Source of the DNA: Candidatus Hydrogenedentota bacterium
GTDB taxonomy: Bacteria > Hydrogenedentota > Hydrogenedentia > Hydrogenedentales > JAEUWI01
Assembly (NCBI GenBank): GCA_024280935.1
Contig: JAJRPE010000067.1
Location: 1-33,397, forward strand
Direction: 5' to 3'
Length of the DNA: 33,397 nucleotides
A program made the position numbers and the translations under genes. Below, piece by piece: positions 16,266-25,551 of the stretch (positions are counted from its first letter, which is position 1; every line of letters begins with the position of its first letter). Under the pieces are notes generated by a model. It ran no database searches. It was not told the origin of the DNA and was given only the letters and a program-made list of their open reading frames with translations.

Positions 16266-17191
16266 GAATCCTGGGACTCCACGTCATGCTCGGGCGCAAA
16301 CTTGCGCAATGCCGCCTCCACGGAAAACAACAACGCGAAAGCAACCGCAAAAATACCAATGCCGGAAATATCGTGAACCCAGCCCGTAGCCATATCACTA
16401 CCCCATACGTAGCCCACAACGCATAAGAAAAAAATACGAGACACATTCGCCAGAATCGCAATGGCGGGCGACACCAGGAGAATAAGAATTTTAGCCCACC
16501 ACCGCGCCTTGGAAACATAGGCCATGAGCGCACCGAAAGCAAGGAGCGCAACCAGTGACCGCATGCCACCGCACACATCGCCGACAAGGAGCCTATCCCC
16601 GGCATCGCCAATATAGACATAGGAGCCATCCTGGACCATATGCAGTGTCAGCGTCTTACCCAGAGCTACCGCCGACTCGGTGGCAAGCATCTTACTCTGA
16701 AAAGAAAGCCCGGAAGTTAGTGTATAGGGCATGGGAATCATGAAGAAGAGAAATGCCAGGGAAAACCAAAGCGTCTGGGTATGCTTTCGCCCAAGAAACA
16801 GCAGGCACAAGCCCGTGAGCACCGGTAGCAGCGCAAGGTGGACAATGGTCATAAAGCCCAGGAAGTCGCCCAGCAATAGCATGCCGCATCCCAAAGCCAA
16901 TACCGGGTATCCCAATAACGAGGGTTCGACGGGCATTCCAAGCAGACGAGTGCGGAGTCGCCACACAAAAAACAAGCTGATTGGCGGGATAATCAACGCG
17001 TGTGAATACAATGAATCGGGAAGGTTCCAGTTGGTGACAATATCCACAAAGGAGCGAAAGAAGGACACCAACACAAGAAGCGCCGCCGCCACAAACACGC
17101 CGATACAAAAACCTCGCTTCCGCTCCCACACGGCCGCCAGGGTTGGCACGCCCGCCCCGCCATCGTCATTTACATCAACAGCATCACTCAT
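16262..17191 (-). CDS. xrt: Exosortase (PEP-CTERM transpeptidase-like protease)
   Basis: A 309-residue polytopic inner-membrane protein with about eight hydrophobic helices. The exosortase active-site residues are all present: Cys207 in GDVCGGMRS, Arg252 in ANVSRIF and His273 in WVHDISG. It should recognise the PEP motif and cut the C-terminal helix from sorted proteins such as the one at 10609-11439. Sequence around the Cys and the separate EpsI place it among EPS-associated exosortases; I cannot give the subtype number. It overlaps the upstream TPR gene by 8 bases and the downstream epsI by 4, so the three are one tight operon. Confidence 0.95.
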   Translation of the reverse strand: MSDAVDVNDDGGAGVPTLAAVWERKRGFCIGVFVAAALLVLVSFFRSFVDIVTNWNLPDSLYSHALIIPPISLFFVWRLRTRLLGMPVEPSLLGYPVLALGCGMLLLGDFLGFMTIVHLALLPVLTGLCLLFLGRKHTQTLWFSLAFLFFMIPMPYTLTSGLSFQSKMLATESAVALGKTLTLHMVQDGSYVYIGDAGDRLLVGDVCGGMRSLVALLAFGALMAYVSKARWWAKILILLVSPAIAILANVSRIFFLCVVGYVWGSDMATGWVHDISGIGIFAVAFALLFSVEAALRKFAPEHDVESQDS

Positions 17192-20100
17192 TGCCTGCCT
17201 CCCCTTCTTTCAGCTTTGCAGCAAGAGCATCTATATCCGCTACAACATCTTTTTTCGCCCCATTGGCGAGAGCGCTAGCCCGAGCCGACTGAACGTATCG
17301 CTGCGCGCGCTCCAAGTCGCCAGTATTCAAGTAGGCTTCGGCCATGGCGATTTCATCCGATAAGGTTAGCGTTCCGGCCAGATCCCTGACACGACGGAGA
17401 TCATCGATGGCACCCTTCGCATCATTCTGACGAATCCGTAGTAGAGCACGCAGTCTTAAAAAGCGCGGGGCCTCCACAATATCCAGACTACGATTCACAT
17501 CATCCAGCGCAGCGGCAAGCCCGGCATTACTTTGGGCGCGCAATGCGGCACGCTGAAAGAGGACCTGGGCATCCTGCTTGTTGAGTCCTTCTGGATCGCT
17601 GCCTCGCTGCTCCAGATAACGGTCACACAGGGCGATAACCACGCCATCATTACCCAAGAGCCTCTGAACTTCAATATTTCCCAGTTGCGCAGGCGCGTAG
17701 CCAGGCACCAATAGCTGAGCTTGGGTAAAGGCGGAAGAAGCCTCACCCAGTTTATCCCGACCTCCCTGCTCGATGAGTAGTTGACCAAAGAAGGTCCATG
17801 CTTCGGGTTCGGTAGGTTTTTGTACATCGAGATAAGCCCGAACCACGGTCAGGGCCTCGTCATATTTTTTCCGTGCAACGAAGGATTTCGCCAGTCCGTT
17901 CACCGCGCCATAATCGCTTGGGTTCTTGGCCACCTGCTCCCGCAATCTGGATTCGGCATCGGCATAATCACCCGCCTGCATATCGAGAAAGGCCTGCAGT
18001 TCAATCAGATGAGGCTCCAAGGCGGGACGCTGCGAAACCAGCTTCTCGTAGCGCTTGAACATGGTCTTTGCCTCCTGCTTAAGCCCTGTGCTCCCATAAA
18101 TGCGAACGAGCATACGCACGGCGCGCTCGTCACTCGAATCAATGTCCAGAATGCGCTCCATAGATGCCCGCGCCGCTTCCTGATTAGCCAAACGCATTTG
18201 CGCATCGCCGATGATATGCCAGGCCACCTTATGGCTCGGCGTACGCTCGGCGACCACTTTAGCAATACGCTCTGCCTTACCGTACTGCCCTTGGAGCAAG
18301 GCCACTTCCGCACGCATCAATGCCACATCGTCCCGATAAGCGGAATCATCCGGCACACCATCAAGGAATCTTGACGCCTCTATCAGGGCCGGGGGCGTTT
18401 GACGCAGAGCCATGCGCGCACGCAAGACAGGTATACCATCATCGTCTGGCTTCGTCGTTTCGACGGTCGCCAGAATTTCATCCACGGTCTGTCGCTGTGA
18501 AAGTTCGCCCGACAATAACAACCGCTCTGCCACCCGTATTCGGAGTCTGTTCAAGGTAGATAGACCGTCCCCCGTTCCATCAAGCACTCCTTCGACGGAA
18601 CGAAGCTGGGCAAGTGCCTCGGACACTTCGCCGAACTGAAGCGCCAACTCCGCACGAAACAGCATAAGCTCGGAACGAGCATCGCCGTCCGCATCGTTGA
18701 GACTGGCATTCAAAATACCTTGGCCCGCGCTCAAATAGCCCCGGCGAGAAAAAAACGTCGCCCATTTCTTCACGTCGTCCGAATCAGAGGCATCCAATGC
18801 CTCGGCAGCTATCGCCAGGGCACTTTCCTTGTCATCCCGGCTCAAGGCAATGTTGGCATCAAGAAAGGCAAAATCTACCCTATCGATACCTGCTGCGAGG
18901 CCCTTGGCCGATACCGTCTCCGCCTTGGCAATCTCTCCCTCTTCCAGGTAGTATCCTGCCAGCGCCACGTAGACGCGAGGCAAGGTCGGATACAACACAA
19001 GCGCCTTTTCCACCAGAAGACGAGCCAACTCCTTATCCTCTTCACTTCGGCTGGCAAGTAAATCCCTGGCCGTGAGAAGCAGTTCGTCAACCGAAGGCTT
19101 CTCCTCCTCAAAAAAACGCTGCGCGGCAACACGAAGCTCCAGGACAGAGCGATTTTTTTCGAAAAAGCGGAACCAAATCTGGCGGGCCTGCCGATCATCT
19201 GGATTATTTCGCAGGTAAAACTCCAGAGATACACGGGCTGCCGGCCAGTCTTCTTCTTTTTCAAGCAAGGATATTGCGAGGAAGTAACGTGCCCGATGTA
19301 ATTTTGGATTCATCTCAACAGCAAGTGTAAAGTACTCCTTTGCTTCATCGAAGTCTTTGCGTGCGTAGGCAATTCTTCCCTTGATGTAATTGTCTGTCGG
19401 AATCTGGTTTGGGTATGCCTTGCGATAAGTTTCCCGAACGACATCGGCCGCCTCCAACTGGCTCTCAGCCAATAGGATTTCGATTTGGAACAGGAGGAGT
19501 CCGGGTGCATCTATGCACATCATCGGTTCCAAGGCCTCAATATGCGCCAGTGCGGCCTTTCGCTCACCCAGGCGCTCCAAGGCAAGCAGATGGCTCTGAT
19601 GCAAATCGGCCTCTTCGGGTGCTGCCGCTATCGCCTCCGCAGTGAGCTTTTTCACCGATTCAAAATCTTCCTTTAAGCGGTACAGTCGAACGAGCGCTCG
19701 GACAATTTCCAAGTCGGCCTGGGGTGTCTCGATGGATGCAGGAAGCAGGTCAGCCGCAGCGTCAAGGTTTCCAGCATCCATCAAATAATTTGCGTAGTTT
19801 GCTTTCACGACCAAGTCGTCTGGAAAGCTGGCACGCTCCCGATCCAGCAACGCCACCGCCTCCAGCGGGCGCTCCCGCTCGCGGTATATCCGCGCCAAAC
19901 GCAAAGGCACATCACGCCGAGGCGCATCTGGGTTCTCCAAGTACTCTTCGAAATCCTTCGCAGCTTCGTTGACTCGCCCCTGGCCATAAATGGCAATCGC
20001 CCTATCGTATTGCAACGCACTATCGGAAGCTGTCTCAGGCGCAATCGAATCAACGATAGCTTCTAAATCATCCCAGAGCCGGTGTTTCCGATAAAACGCC

Positions 20101-20444
20101 AGTAGTGCGTTCCGACGTCCAACGTCTTCAGGGGCCAACCGCATTAGTTTCTGATAGGCGCGGCCGGCTTCGATCAAATTTTGTCGTCGATCCGCATGTT
20201 GCTCGATGCAAAGCGCAGCAAAAGCCTCCAGAACATCCGTATCCGCCTGGTTCATAAAGAGGTACTGCCGATAAAACCACTTGGCACCTGAAATGTCCCC
20301 GTCGGCTGCGGCCTCTTTGGCTTTAATAAGATTTTGCTGCGCACGGTACTGGGGCACCGCGTAAAGCGCGACACCTGCTGCCACGATGGCCATAACCAGC
20401 AAAATACCAATACCGATGATAATCAACCACAATTTTTTTGACAT
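17184..20444 (-). CDS. Giant membrane-anchored TPR protein
   Basis: A 1086-residue protein with one N-terminal transmembrane helix (about residues 5-32, LWLIIIGIGILLVMAIVAAG) followed by TPR-like helical repeats along the whole length. There is no lipobox, unlike the PrsT-like gene two places downstream, so the two TPR proteins would sit on different membranes: this one in the inner membrane, the other probably in the outer. It overlaps the exosortase start by 8 bases. Together the two could bridge the envelope around the export machine. That arrangement is inference; no enzymatic motif is visible. Confidence 0.85.
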   Translation of the reverse strand: MSKKLWLIIIGIGILLVMAIVAAGVALYAVPQYRAQQNLIKAKEAAADGDISGAKWFYRQYLFMNQADTDVLEAFAALCIEQHADRRQNLIEAGRAYQKLMRLAPEDVGRRNALLAFYRKHRLWDDLEAIVDSIAPETASDSALQYDRAIAIYGQGRVNEAAKDFEEYLENPDAPRRDVPLRLARIYRERERPLEAVALLDRERASFPDDLVVKANYANYLMDAGNLDAAADLLPASIETPQADLEIVRALVRLYRLKEDFESVKKLTAEAIAAAPEEADLHQSHLLALERLGERKAALAHIEALEPMMCIDAPGLLLFQIEILLAESQLEAADVVRETYRKAYPNQIPTDNYIKGRIAYARKDFDEAKEYFTLAVEMNPKLHRARYFLAISLLEKEEDWPAARVSLEFYLRNNPDDRQARQIWFRFFEKNRSVLELRVAAQRFFEEEKPSVDELLLTARDLLASRSEEDKELARLLVEKALVLYPTLPRVYVALAGYYLEEGEIAKAETVSAKGLAAGIDRVDFAFLDANIALSRDDKESALAIAAEALDASDSDDVKKWATFFSRRGYLSAGQGILNASLNDADGDARSELMLFRAELALQFGEVSEALAQLRSVEGVLDGTGDGLSTLNRLRIRVAERLLLSGELSQRQTVDEILATVETTKPDDDGIPVLRARMALRQTPPALIEASRFLDGVPDDSAYRDDVALMRAEVALLQGQYGKAERIAKVVAERTPSHKVAWHIIGDAQMRLANQEAARASMERILDIDSSDERAVRMLVRIYGSTGLKQEAKTMFKRYEKLVSQRPALEPHLIELQAFLDMQAGDYADAESRLREQVAKNPSDYGAVNGLAKSFVARKKYDEALTVVRAYLDVQKPTEPEAWTFFGQLLIEQGGRDKLGEASSAFTQAQLLVPGYAPAQLGNIEVQRLLGNDGVVIALCDRYLEQRGSDPEGLNKQDAQVLFQRAALRAQSNAGLAAALDDVNRSLDIVEAPRFLRLRALLRIRQNDAKGAIDDLRRVRDLAGTLTLSDEIAMAEAYLNTGDLERAQRYVQSARASALANGAKKDVVADIDALAAKLKEGEAGNE

Positions 20445-20707
20445 AGTTTCCCTGCTTTTACAACGAGCAATTCCATCGTCTGTCTACCTCGTGCAGACAG
20501 TAGCAATTCCTGTCACGCACAGACAGTTTTCCACTCACTGCGTTTATCTGGCCCACGGCCCGCCACGCTTCACATTGGTATATCCCAAAGGAGCCGAGCC
20601 TGCCATACGATGTCAATACAGGTCCATTTTACAACTTCTCTGTCTCCTGTGAAAGACTGCCCTTCGATCAGGATCGTCCTTCAAACAACAGTCTGGCACC
20701 TCATAGG
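20445..20707. other. 263-bp gap between the Wzc-like and TPR genes
   Basis: It probably holds an internal promoter for the exosortase sub-operon. A weak -24/-12-like arrangement (GG and GC ten bases apart on the minus strand, 20540-20553) is present but poor at both boxes. A weak stem near 20656-20690 could act as an attenuator. Nothing in it is convincing. Confidence 0.4.
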
Positions 20708-23044
20708 TCATGGATCTTTACCGTCGAAGGGCAAGAGCACGACGACTTCCGCTTCCTCCTGTTCCACCTCCTCTGGCACTTCTTCATCCAGTACGTTTAT
20801 CTCCGGCATGGAACTGGCCGGAACCTGTTCGGCCGCACGCGCCGTGTAGTCGTCGTAGAGACGCTGATTCTTCCGAAGATAACCACCGCGCATGTTTCGT
20901 ATGCCGTTAATAACAATACCGATGATATTCGCTCGAAGCTGCTCAAGATCACTCAGACAACGACTGACCATGCCCAGCGTGGGAATACCCGCACCCACGA
21001 CGAAGAGAACACCGTCCACCGCCGGCGCAAGTAGTTTGGCATCTGACATGAGCAACAAGGGCGGCGTATCTACGATAATGTGATCAAAATGCTCATCAGC
21101 CCATTCCATGAAATCCATCATCGCCCGCGACGCCAGACGCGACGCAAGCTCCGAAGCATCCATACCAGGACCAACGATGCCGAGGTTCTCAAAGGCGGTC
21201 CGGCGAACCAGATCTTCACGCGCTTGCTCGTCTCGCAACAATTCCGAAAGCCCCGCAGCGGGTTCCAGGCCAAAGACGCGCTCTATATCCGGCTTTTGCG
21301 AGCTAAGATCAAGTAGCAGCACCCGGCGACTGGCTTGCTCCAGGGCAATCGCCAAATTGGCCGCGATCGATGTCTTACCCTCCTGCGTACTCGCGCTGAC
21401 AACCAGCAAACTGCTAACCTCGGCCGCGTTGTCCTCGGGAAACAGCATCCGGGCCAATATGCGACGGTACTCGTCGGCGACCGTGGAATTCGGGTGCTGC
21501 ACCATGAGCATGGCACAATCGGCATCGGCAAGGTGGCTGTCTTCGCTGAGATGAGGAATCGATGCGATGGTGGGCAACTCCGATATACGGGCCATGTCCT
21601 GTCGGGTACGGATTTGCTGATCCAACAATTCACGGACCACGCCATAGCCCAAGCCCAGGCCCAAAGCCATCATCAACCCCACGATCGCCATGATAACCTT
21701 CATTCTCCGATCCTTGCTCTGTGGAGCATTGGGCGGAGATGCGATGCGTACCCGCGCCGGTGCCTGTTCATCCAACTGGATTTGTTGCACCTGAGCATCA
21801 AGTTGGGCGAGAAAAGCCGCTTTCACGTCCGCCTTCTCCTGAAGTTGCTGAATATTAGCCCGTTCCTTTGAGGCCAGTGTCAGATTACTTTCTTGTTTAT
21901 CCACGTAGTCGTCGTAATGCTGTTTGTTCTTTTCCAGATTGAGCTCTTCATCCGCCAACACGCGTTTCGCAAGCTCAAGCGCCAGTGCGGCTTGGCTCGA
22001 AAGGGTCTTCAGTACATCCGACCGCGCCATTTGCTTCTTTATCTCCGCATTTCTCTGCACCGACTCGAGTTTGCGGCGGGCTGCTTCCAATGCGGGATGC
22101 GTGTCCTTGTGGGTCTCTTCAAGCGAAGAAACACGACTTTCCTGTGCATCGAGTTCACTCTGAAAACTCACTATGCGGGGATCCCGAATAACCTGTTCCT
22201 CTACGCCATATTGGTAGATCGGCGCTCCCCTGTTCTGAGTATGATTGTCTTGTAATGCCCGAATTCTTTGGTCGGATTCTTCGGCATTGGCAACCCCGTT
22301 CCGGGCCTGCGTTACGCGCTCCTCCGCCTTCAACCACTCGTTCCGATACTGCTCGGCTTCCGTGCTATCCTCTGGCCGCCCCCCCACCATCGCGCCCAGC
22401 TTTCCTTCCAGTTTTTGAATCAGTGTTCGTAATGCATCGAGCTCGAACCTGGTCTTCTCGATCTCGTCGTTGAGTGTTTCGACCCGGTGGTTATCCAAAT
22501 CCAAAGCGTATTGGGAAACCTGTCCTTGGTAGACATCCATGACATTCTCGAGGACAATAAGAGCTTCCGCCCTGGATTTCATGGTGCAAGACACCGTCAC
22601 CAACTCACTATTCCGAAACTTCGCAGTTCGTATGGTCCCCTGAATGAAGGCAAGCTTATCGAGTTTCGCCTGAACACTGGGTAGCTCTCGAACCTCTTCA
22701 CGCTCCAAAACGGGGCTAAGCACAATGCTGCCCGTAATCTTGGCCAACTCCGTACCCACAAACTGTGCATAGGATATTGTAGCCGCATTCCCCGCACGTT
22801 GGTCGAGAATTCGGTCCACCACCGAACCGAATTGGATCACCGCAGATGCCGTGTATACATCGGGCACGATAAACCAACCGGCAACCGCCAAAGGCAAGGA
22901 GAGGGCCGCAGAGATCAGGACAACAGAAAAAAGACGAAGGCTCACGAAATTCTTAATACTAAAATGCAAGCCCGGTGTCTTGGTCTGGACCCTGGGGCGG
23001 TCACTGTCAAAATCATCGGCTACGGTGGAGAAGTCACGAGACAT
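20708..23044 (-). CDS. Wzc-like polysaccharide co-polymerase with altered tyrosine-kinase domain
   Basis: A 778-residue protein; the frame is open to 23203, but GGGAAGG 8 bases before the ATG at 23044 marks the start. A Wzz-type N-terminal part has membrane helices near residues 40-62 and again after about 450, with long coiled-coil helices between them in the periplasm. The C-terminal kinase domain has Walker A SASTQEGKTS (550-559) and Walker B HIIVDTPP (Asp659). Walker A' is VLLLDLSSQKP, in which the usual second Asp and the Arg are replaced by Ser and Gln. A short tyrosine cluster (Tyr722, 730, 733) precedes an acidic tail. It should control chain length and export with the Wza-like partner, whose gene ends 5 bases upstream. 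Confidence 0.9.
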   Translation of the reverse strand: MSRDFSTVADDFDSDRPRVQTKTPGLHFSIKNFVSLRLFSVVLISAALSLPLAVAGWFIVPDVYTASAVIQFGSVVDRILDQRAGNAATISYAQFVGTELAKITGSIVLSPVLEREEVRELPSVQAKLDKLAFIQGTIRTAKFRNSELVTVSCTMKSRAEALIVLENVMDVYQGQVSQYALDLDNHRVETLNDEIEKTRFELDALRTLIQKLEGKLGAMVGGRPEDSTEAEQYRNEWLKAEERVTQARNGVANAEESDQRIRALQDNHTQNRGAPIYQYGVEEQVIRDPRIVSFQSELDAQESRVSSLEETHKDTHPALEAARRKLESVQRNAEIKKQMARSDVLKTLSSQAALALELAKRVLADEELNLEKNKQHYDDYVDKQESNLTLASKERANIQQLQEKADVKAAFLAQLDAQVQQIQLDEQAPARVRIASPPNAPQSKDRRMKVIMAIVGLMMALGLGLGYGVVRELLDQQIRTRQDMARISELPTIASIPHLSEDSHLADADCAMLMVQHPNSTVADEYRRILARMLFPEDNAAEVSSLLVVSASTQEGKTSIAANLAIALEQASRRVLLLDLSSQKPDIERVFGLEPAAGLSELLRDEQAREDLVRRTAFENLGIVGPGMDASELASRLASRAMMDFMEWADEHFDHIIVDTPPLLLMSDAKLLAPAVDGVLFVVGAGIPTLGMVSRCLSDLEQLRANIIGIVINGIRNMRGGYLRKNQRLYDDYTARAAEQVPASSMPEINVLDEEVPEEVEQEEAEVVVLLPFDGKDP

Positions 23045-23049
23045 ATAGT

Positions 23050-24363
23050 TTACCTTCCCAGATTCTTCGCGCCGCTGAGCGCATTGGCGGCACTGCCAAC
23101 CTGGCGCAAGGAGTCCAGCAGAAGTAAATTGGTCTGTATTTGGCTTGAATCGCTTGAGTTGTACAACAGATCGATACGCTCTTTGGAGTAAAACGCGTCC
23201 CATGCCTGAGAATAAAGTCCCAACGCTTGAGAGGTCACGCCAAGAATAGGAGTGACCACCCCCGTGGAGCGACCAATGAATTCGCCCAGATTCACAAGAC
23301 GCTTGCGCGGTACGTAGAGAATATCACCCGGTTGAACAGGAATATCCGTACCGGTCTTCAGCATTTTCTTGATATTGATGAGTTGTACCTCGGTTTCCGT
23401 TTCGTTGACTTCCCGAATGAGGACCACCTGTTTCAAACGTCCCGAAGTTTCACGAAAGCCCCCCGAAGAGGCCAGCAGTTGAAGCAGGGTCATGCCCTCC
23501 GACAGGGGCCGAACACCAGGACGTCCGACTTCCCCCAACACATAAACCAAGTTGAGTCCTTCCGGTATGAATACCGTGTCACCAGGCAGCACCAGCGTTT
23601 GCGCCTCATGACTGTCTCCCTTTTCCAAGCCGCGCAAGTCATATTCTGTAGCGCTCCGTTCTTCGTCCGTGCCACGAATTATGAAGGCTTTGACCAACTG
23701 CCCCTGGCCACCAACGAAACTATCTCCCCCACGCTGATTCACACGGAGGCTACCTGCGGAAATAATCGCATCCAACAAGGTCAGCGGCTTCAAATAGGGA
23801 TATTCCGCAGGACTGTTCACGTCCCCCATTACGGTATAGGTTCGGCTGGTCGCCTGAAGTATCTGCAGGCTTACCTCGGCCTCATAGTACAGCTCTTTAT
23901 AGGCCTCCCGCACGACTTCCGTGGCCTCTTCCCGTGTCAGGCCCGCAACTTTGAGATCGGGAACCCAGGGCAAGGAAATATATCCATCGTGGCGCACCTG
24001 GATATCGTTGGTATTCAAGCTTTCGTCGTCAAAGGAACGAAAACCCAGCGTGTCGGTGGGACCGATGCGATAGGTGTCCAAGATGGCCATGACATCCGTA
24101 TCCACCAGTGCCGGGGACTCATCCGCTGATGCCTCGGCCACAAGGAGGCCTTCGGGCACGTCATCGGGACGGGTTTCCTCGGTAGGTACAACGACAACTT
24201 CCGTAACGGCGCTACTACTGCTGCTCGAATCCGCAGCCACGTCCACAGCCACGTCCACATCCATGTCGGTACCCGGCGTGTTTCCACTATGGGCACAGCC
24301 CGCCAGCCAGCACAAGGCCACTATCATTGGTATTTCAATCGTTCGTCTCAGGCACTTTCTCAT
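23050..24363 (-). CDS. Wza-like polysaccharide export lipoprotein
   Basis: A 437-residue outer-membrane export protein. The start at 24363 (MRKCLRR) is preferred over 24381, with AAGGG just upstream. The signal ends in a clear lipobox, LAGC. A Ser/Asp/Val-rich linker of about 70 residues follows. Next come the polysaccharide export domain (YRIGPTDTLGFRSF...VRHDGYISLPWVPDLKVAGLT) and at least two SLBB repeats (YTVMGDVNSPAEYPY and YVLGEVGRPGVRPL). The C-terminal segment lacks an evident Wza-type amphipathic helix. It would form the exit channel for the glycan fed by the Wzc-like protein. The gene follows the sigma-54 activator by 21 bp, implying co-expression. Confidence 0.93.
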   Translation of the reverse strand: MRKCLRRTIEIPMIVALCWLAGCAHSGNTPGTDMDVDVAVDVAADSSSSSSAVTEVVVVPTEETRPDDVPEGLLVAEASADESPALVDTDVMAILDTYRIGPTDTLGFRSFDDESLNTNDIQVRHDGYISLPWVPDLKVAGLTREEATEVVREAYKELYYEAEVSLQILQATSRTYTVMGDVNSPAEYPYLKPLTLLDAIISAGSLRVNQRGGDSFVGGQGQLVKAFIIRGTDEERSATEYDLRGLEKGDSHEAQTLVLPGDTVFIPEGLNLVYVLGEVGRPGVRPLSEGMTLLQLLASSGGFRETSGRLKQVVLIREVNETETEVQLINIKKMLKTGTDIPVQPGDILYVPRKRLVNLGEFIGRSTGVVTPILGVTSQALGLYSQAWDAFYSKERIDLLYNSSDSSQIQTNLLLLDSLRQVGSAANALSGAKNLGR

Positions 24364-24384
24364 TCCGACCCTTTCGCGCACGTA

Positions 24385-25464
24385 CTAATCGAGCTTTCCA
24401 ATCCCATAGGCTTCGATACGGCGAAGCAAGGAGCTGTAACTGGTGCTCAATAGTTTTGCGGCCTTTCTCCGATTCCATAGCGTATAGTTCAGTGTCTCTT
24501 CAATCAGCGTACGCTCAGCCGCCTCGGCAGCCCTTCGTGCCGCTTCCTTCAACGGCACAAAGATACGCTCTTCCTCACCTTCCGAGGCACCGTTTCCCGA
24601 AACTGGCACAAGGCCCGGCTCTGGAAACTCCACTTTTCCTGTGGCATTTTCCACCGCAAGGAGCAAATCGACCAATCCGGTCGTAACGTATTTCTTGATA
24701 CGCCCGGATAGTTCGCGGACATTGCCGGGATAGTTCAATTGGCTCAGCGCTTCGAGAAGGTCCGGTGTGAACGGCACATACTCTTTCTTCATCATCTTAC
24801 ACATATTATAATTAAAATGCTCGGCTAGTAAAGAGATATCTTTGCGTCGCTCTCGAAGAGGAGGAATATCAATCACTACCTCGCGCAGCCTGAACGACAC
24901 ATCCTCGCGCAGACGGCCTGTGGCTACGGCCTCATCAAGGTCCAGATTGGTGGCGGCGATGACACGGGCATCGGAACATACTGGCTCGGTCCCTCCTATG
25001 CGCAAGATGGGTTCGCCATCGAGAACCTGCAAAAGTTTCACCTGCACCTGCGGGGCGGTTTCACAGATTTCGTCCAGAAACAGGGTGCCCCCATGCGCCA
25101 TCTCGAAGCGTCCCGGCTTCGCCGTGTCGGCGCCCGTGAATGCACCCCGCTCGTATCCAAAGAGTTCACTCTCAAGGATATCTGTGGGAATGCTCGGGCA
25201 ATTCACCTTGATGAACGCTTTGCCGTAGCGCGGCGACCGTTTATGCAACATCTTAGCCACTATATCTTTGCCGGTACCCGTCTCTCCGCAGATAAGAACC
25301 GAAAGATCCACCTTGGCCAGTCGTTCGATCATAGCCTCTACCTCCTGAATTCGGGGATCATCTCCGATCAGGTGCTCGTGCAATGGCAGGGTCACCGACT
25401 CGTGTTGCCATATATCTTGCCTGAGTGAACTGGGCACTGCAATCTCCTTTCTCACATCAGCCAT
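24385..25464 (-). CDS. Sigma-54-dependent activator without a receiver domain
   Basis: A 359-residue enhancer-binding protein. The frame opens at 25551, but a sigma-54 promoter spans 25531-25548, so that ATG lies in the promoter; the ATG at 25464 (MADVRKE) is preferred. A short N-terminus leads into the AAA+ domain with Walker A GETGTGKD (60-67), the sigma-54-contacting GAFTGA (107-112) and Walker B GGTLFLDE (125-132). A Fis-type helix-turn-helix ends the protein. There is no receiver or PAS domain, so it is not PrsR and its signal must come by expression level or a partner. It heads the export operon and probably activates its own promoter and that of the PEP-CTERM gene. Confidence 0.93.
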   Translation of the reverse strand: MADVRKEIAVPSSLRQDIWQHESVTLPLHEHLIGDDPRIQEVEAMIERLAKVDLSVLICGETGTGKDIVAKMLHKRSPRYGKAFIKVNCPSIPTDILESELFGYERGAFTGADTAKPGRFEMAHGGTLFLDEICETAPQVQVKLLQVLDGEPILRIGGTEPVCSDARVIAATNLDLDEAVATGRLREDVSFRLREVVIDIPPLRERRKDISLLAEHFNYNMCKMMKKEYVPFTPDLLEALSQLNYPGNVRELSGRIKKYVTTGLVDLLLAVENATGKVEFPEPGLVPVSGNGASEGEEERIFVPLKEAARRAAEAAERTLIEETLNYTLWNRRKAAKLLSTSYSSLLRRIEAYGIGKLD

Positions 25465-25530
25465 CCTGGTCTTCACCAATAGCGTGCGACAGCACGTCGT
25501 AAACGTATCCAAGAATGCGCACTTGGAGTA

Positions 25531-25548
25531 GAGCATCAAATGTGCCAA
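25531..25548 (-). promoter_or_regulatory. Sigma-54 (-24/-12) promoter of the activator/export operon
   Basis: On the minus strand the sequence reads TTGGCACATTTGATGCTC. GG and GC are exactly 10 bases apart, the -24 box is TTGGCACA and the -12 box is ATGCT (consensus TTGCT). The expected start near 25521 leaves a 57-base leader before the ATG at 25464. Confidence 0.82.
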
Positions 25549-25551
25549 CAA

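Noticed and set aside
20540-20553. Third sigma-54 promoter before the TPR/exosortase genes
   Set aside because: GG and GC are correctly spaced, but neither box otherwise matches consensus and there is no GTGACAAT palindrome upstream.
25465-25551. 29-residue N-terminal extension of the sigma-54 activator
   Set aside because: The upstream ATG overlaps the -24 element of the gene's own promoter and would not be in the transcript.
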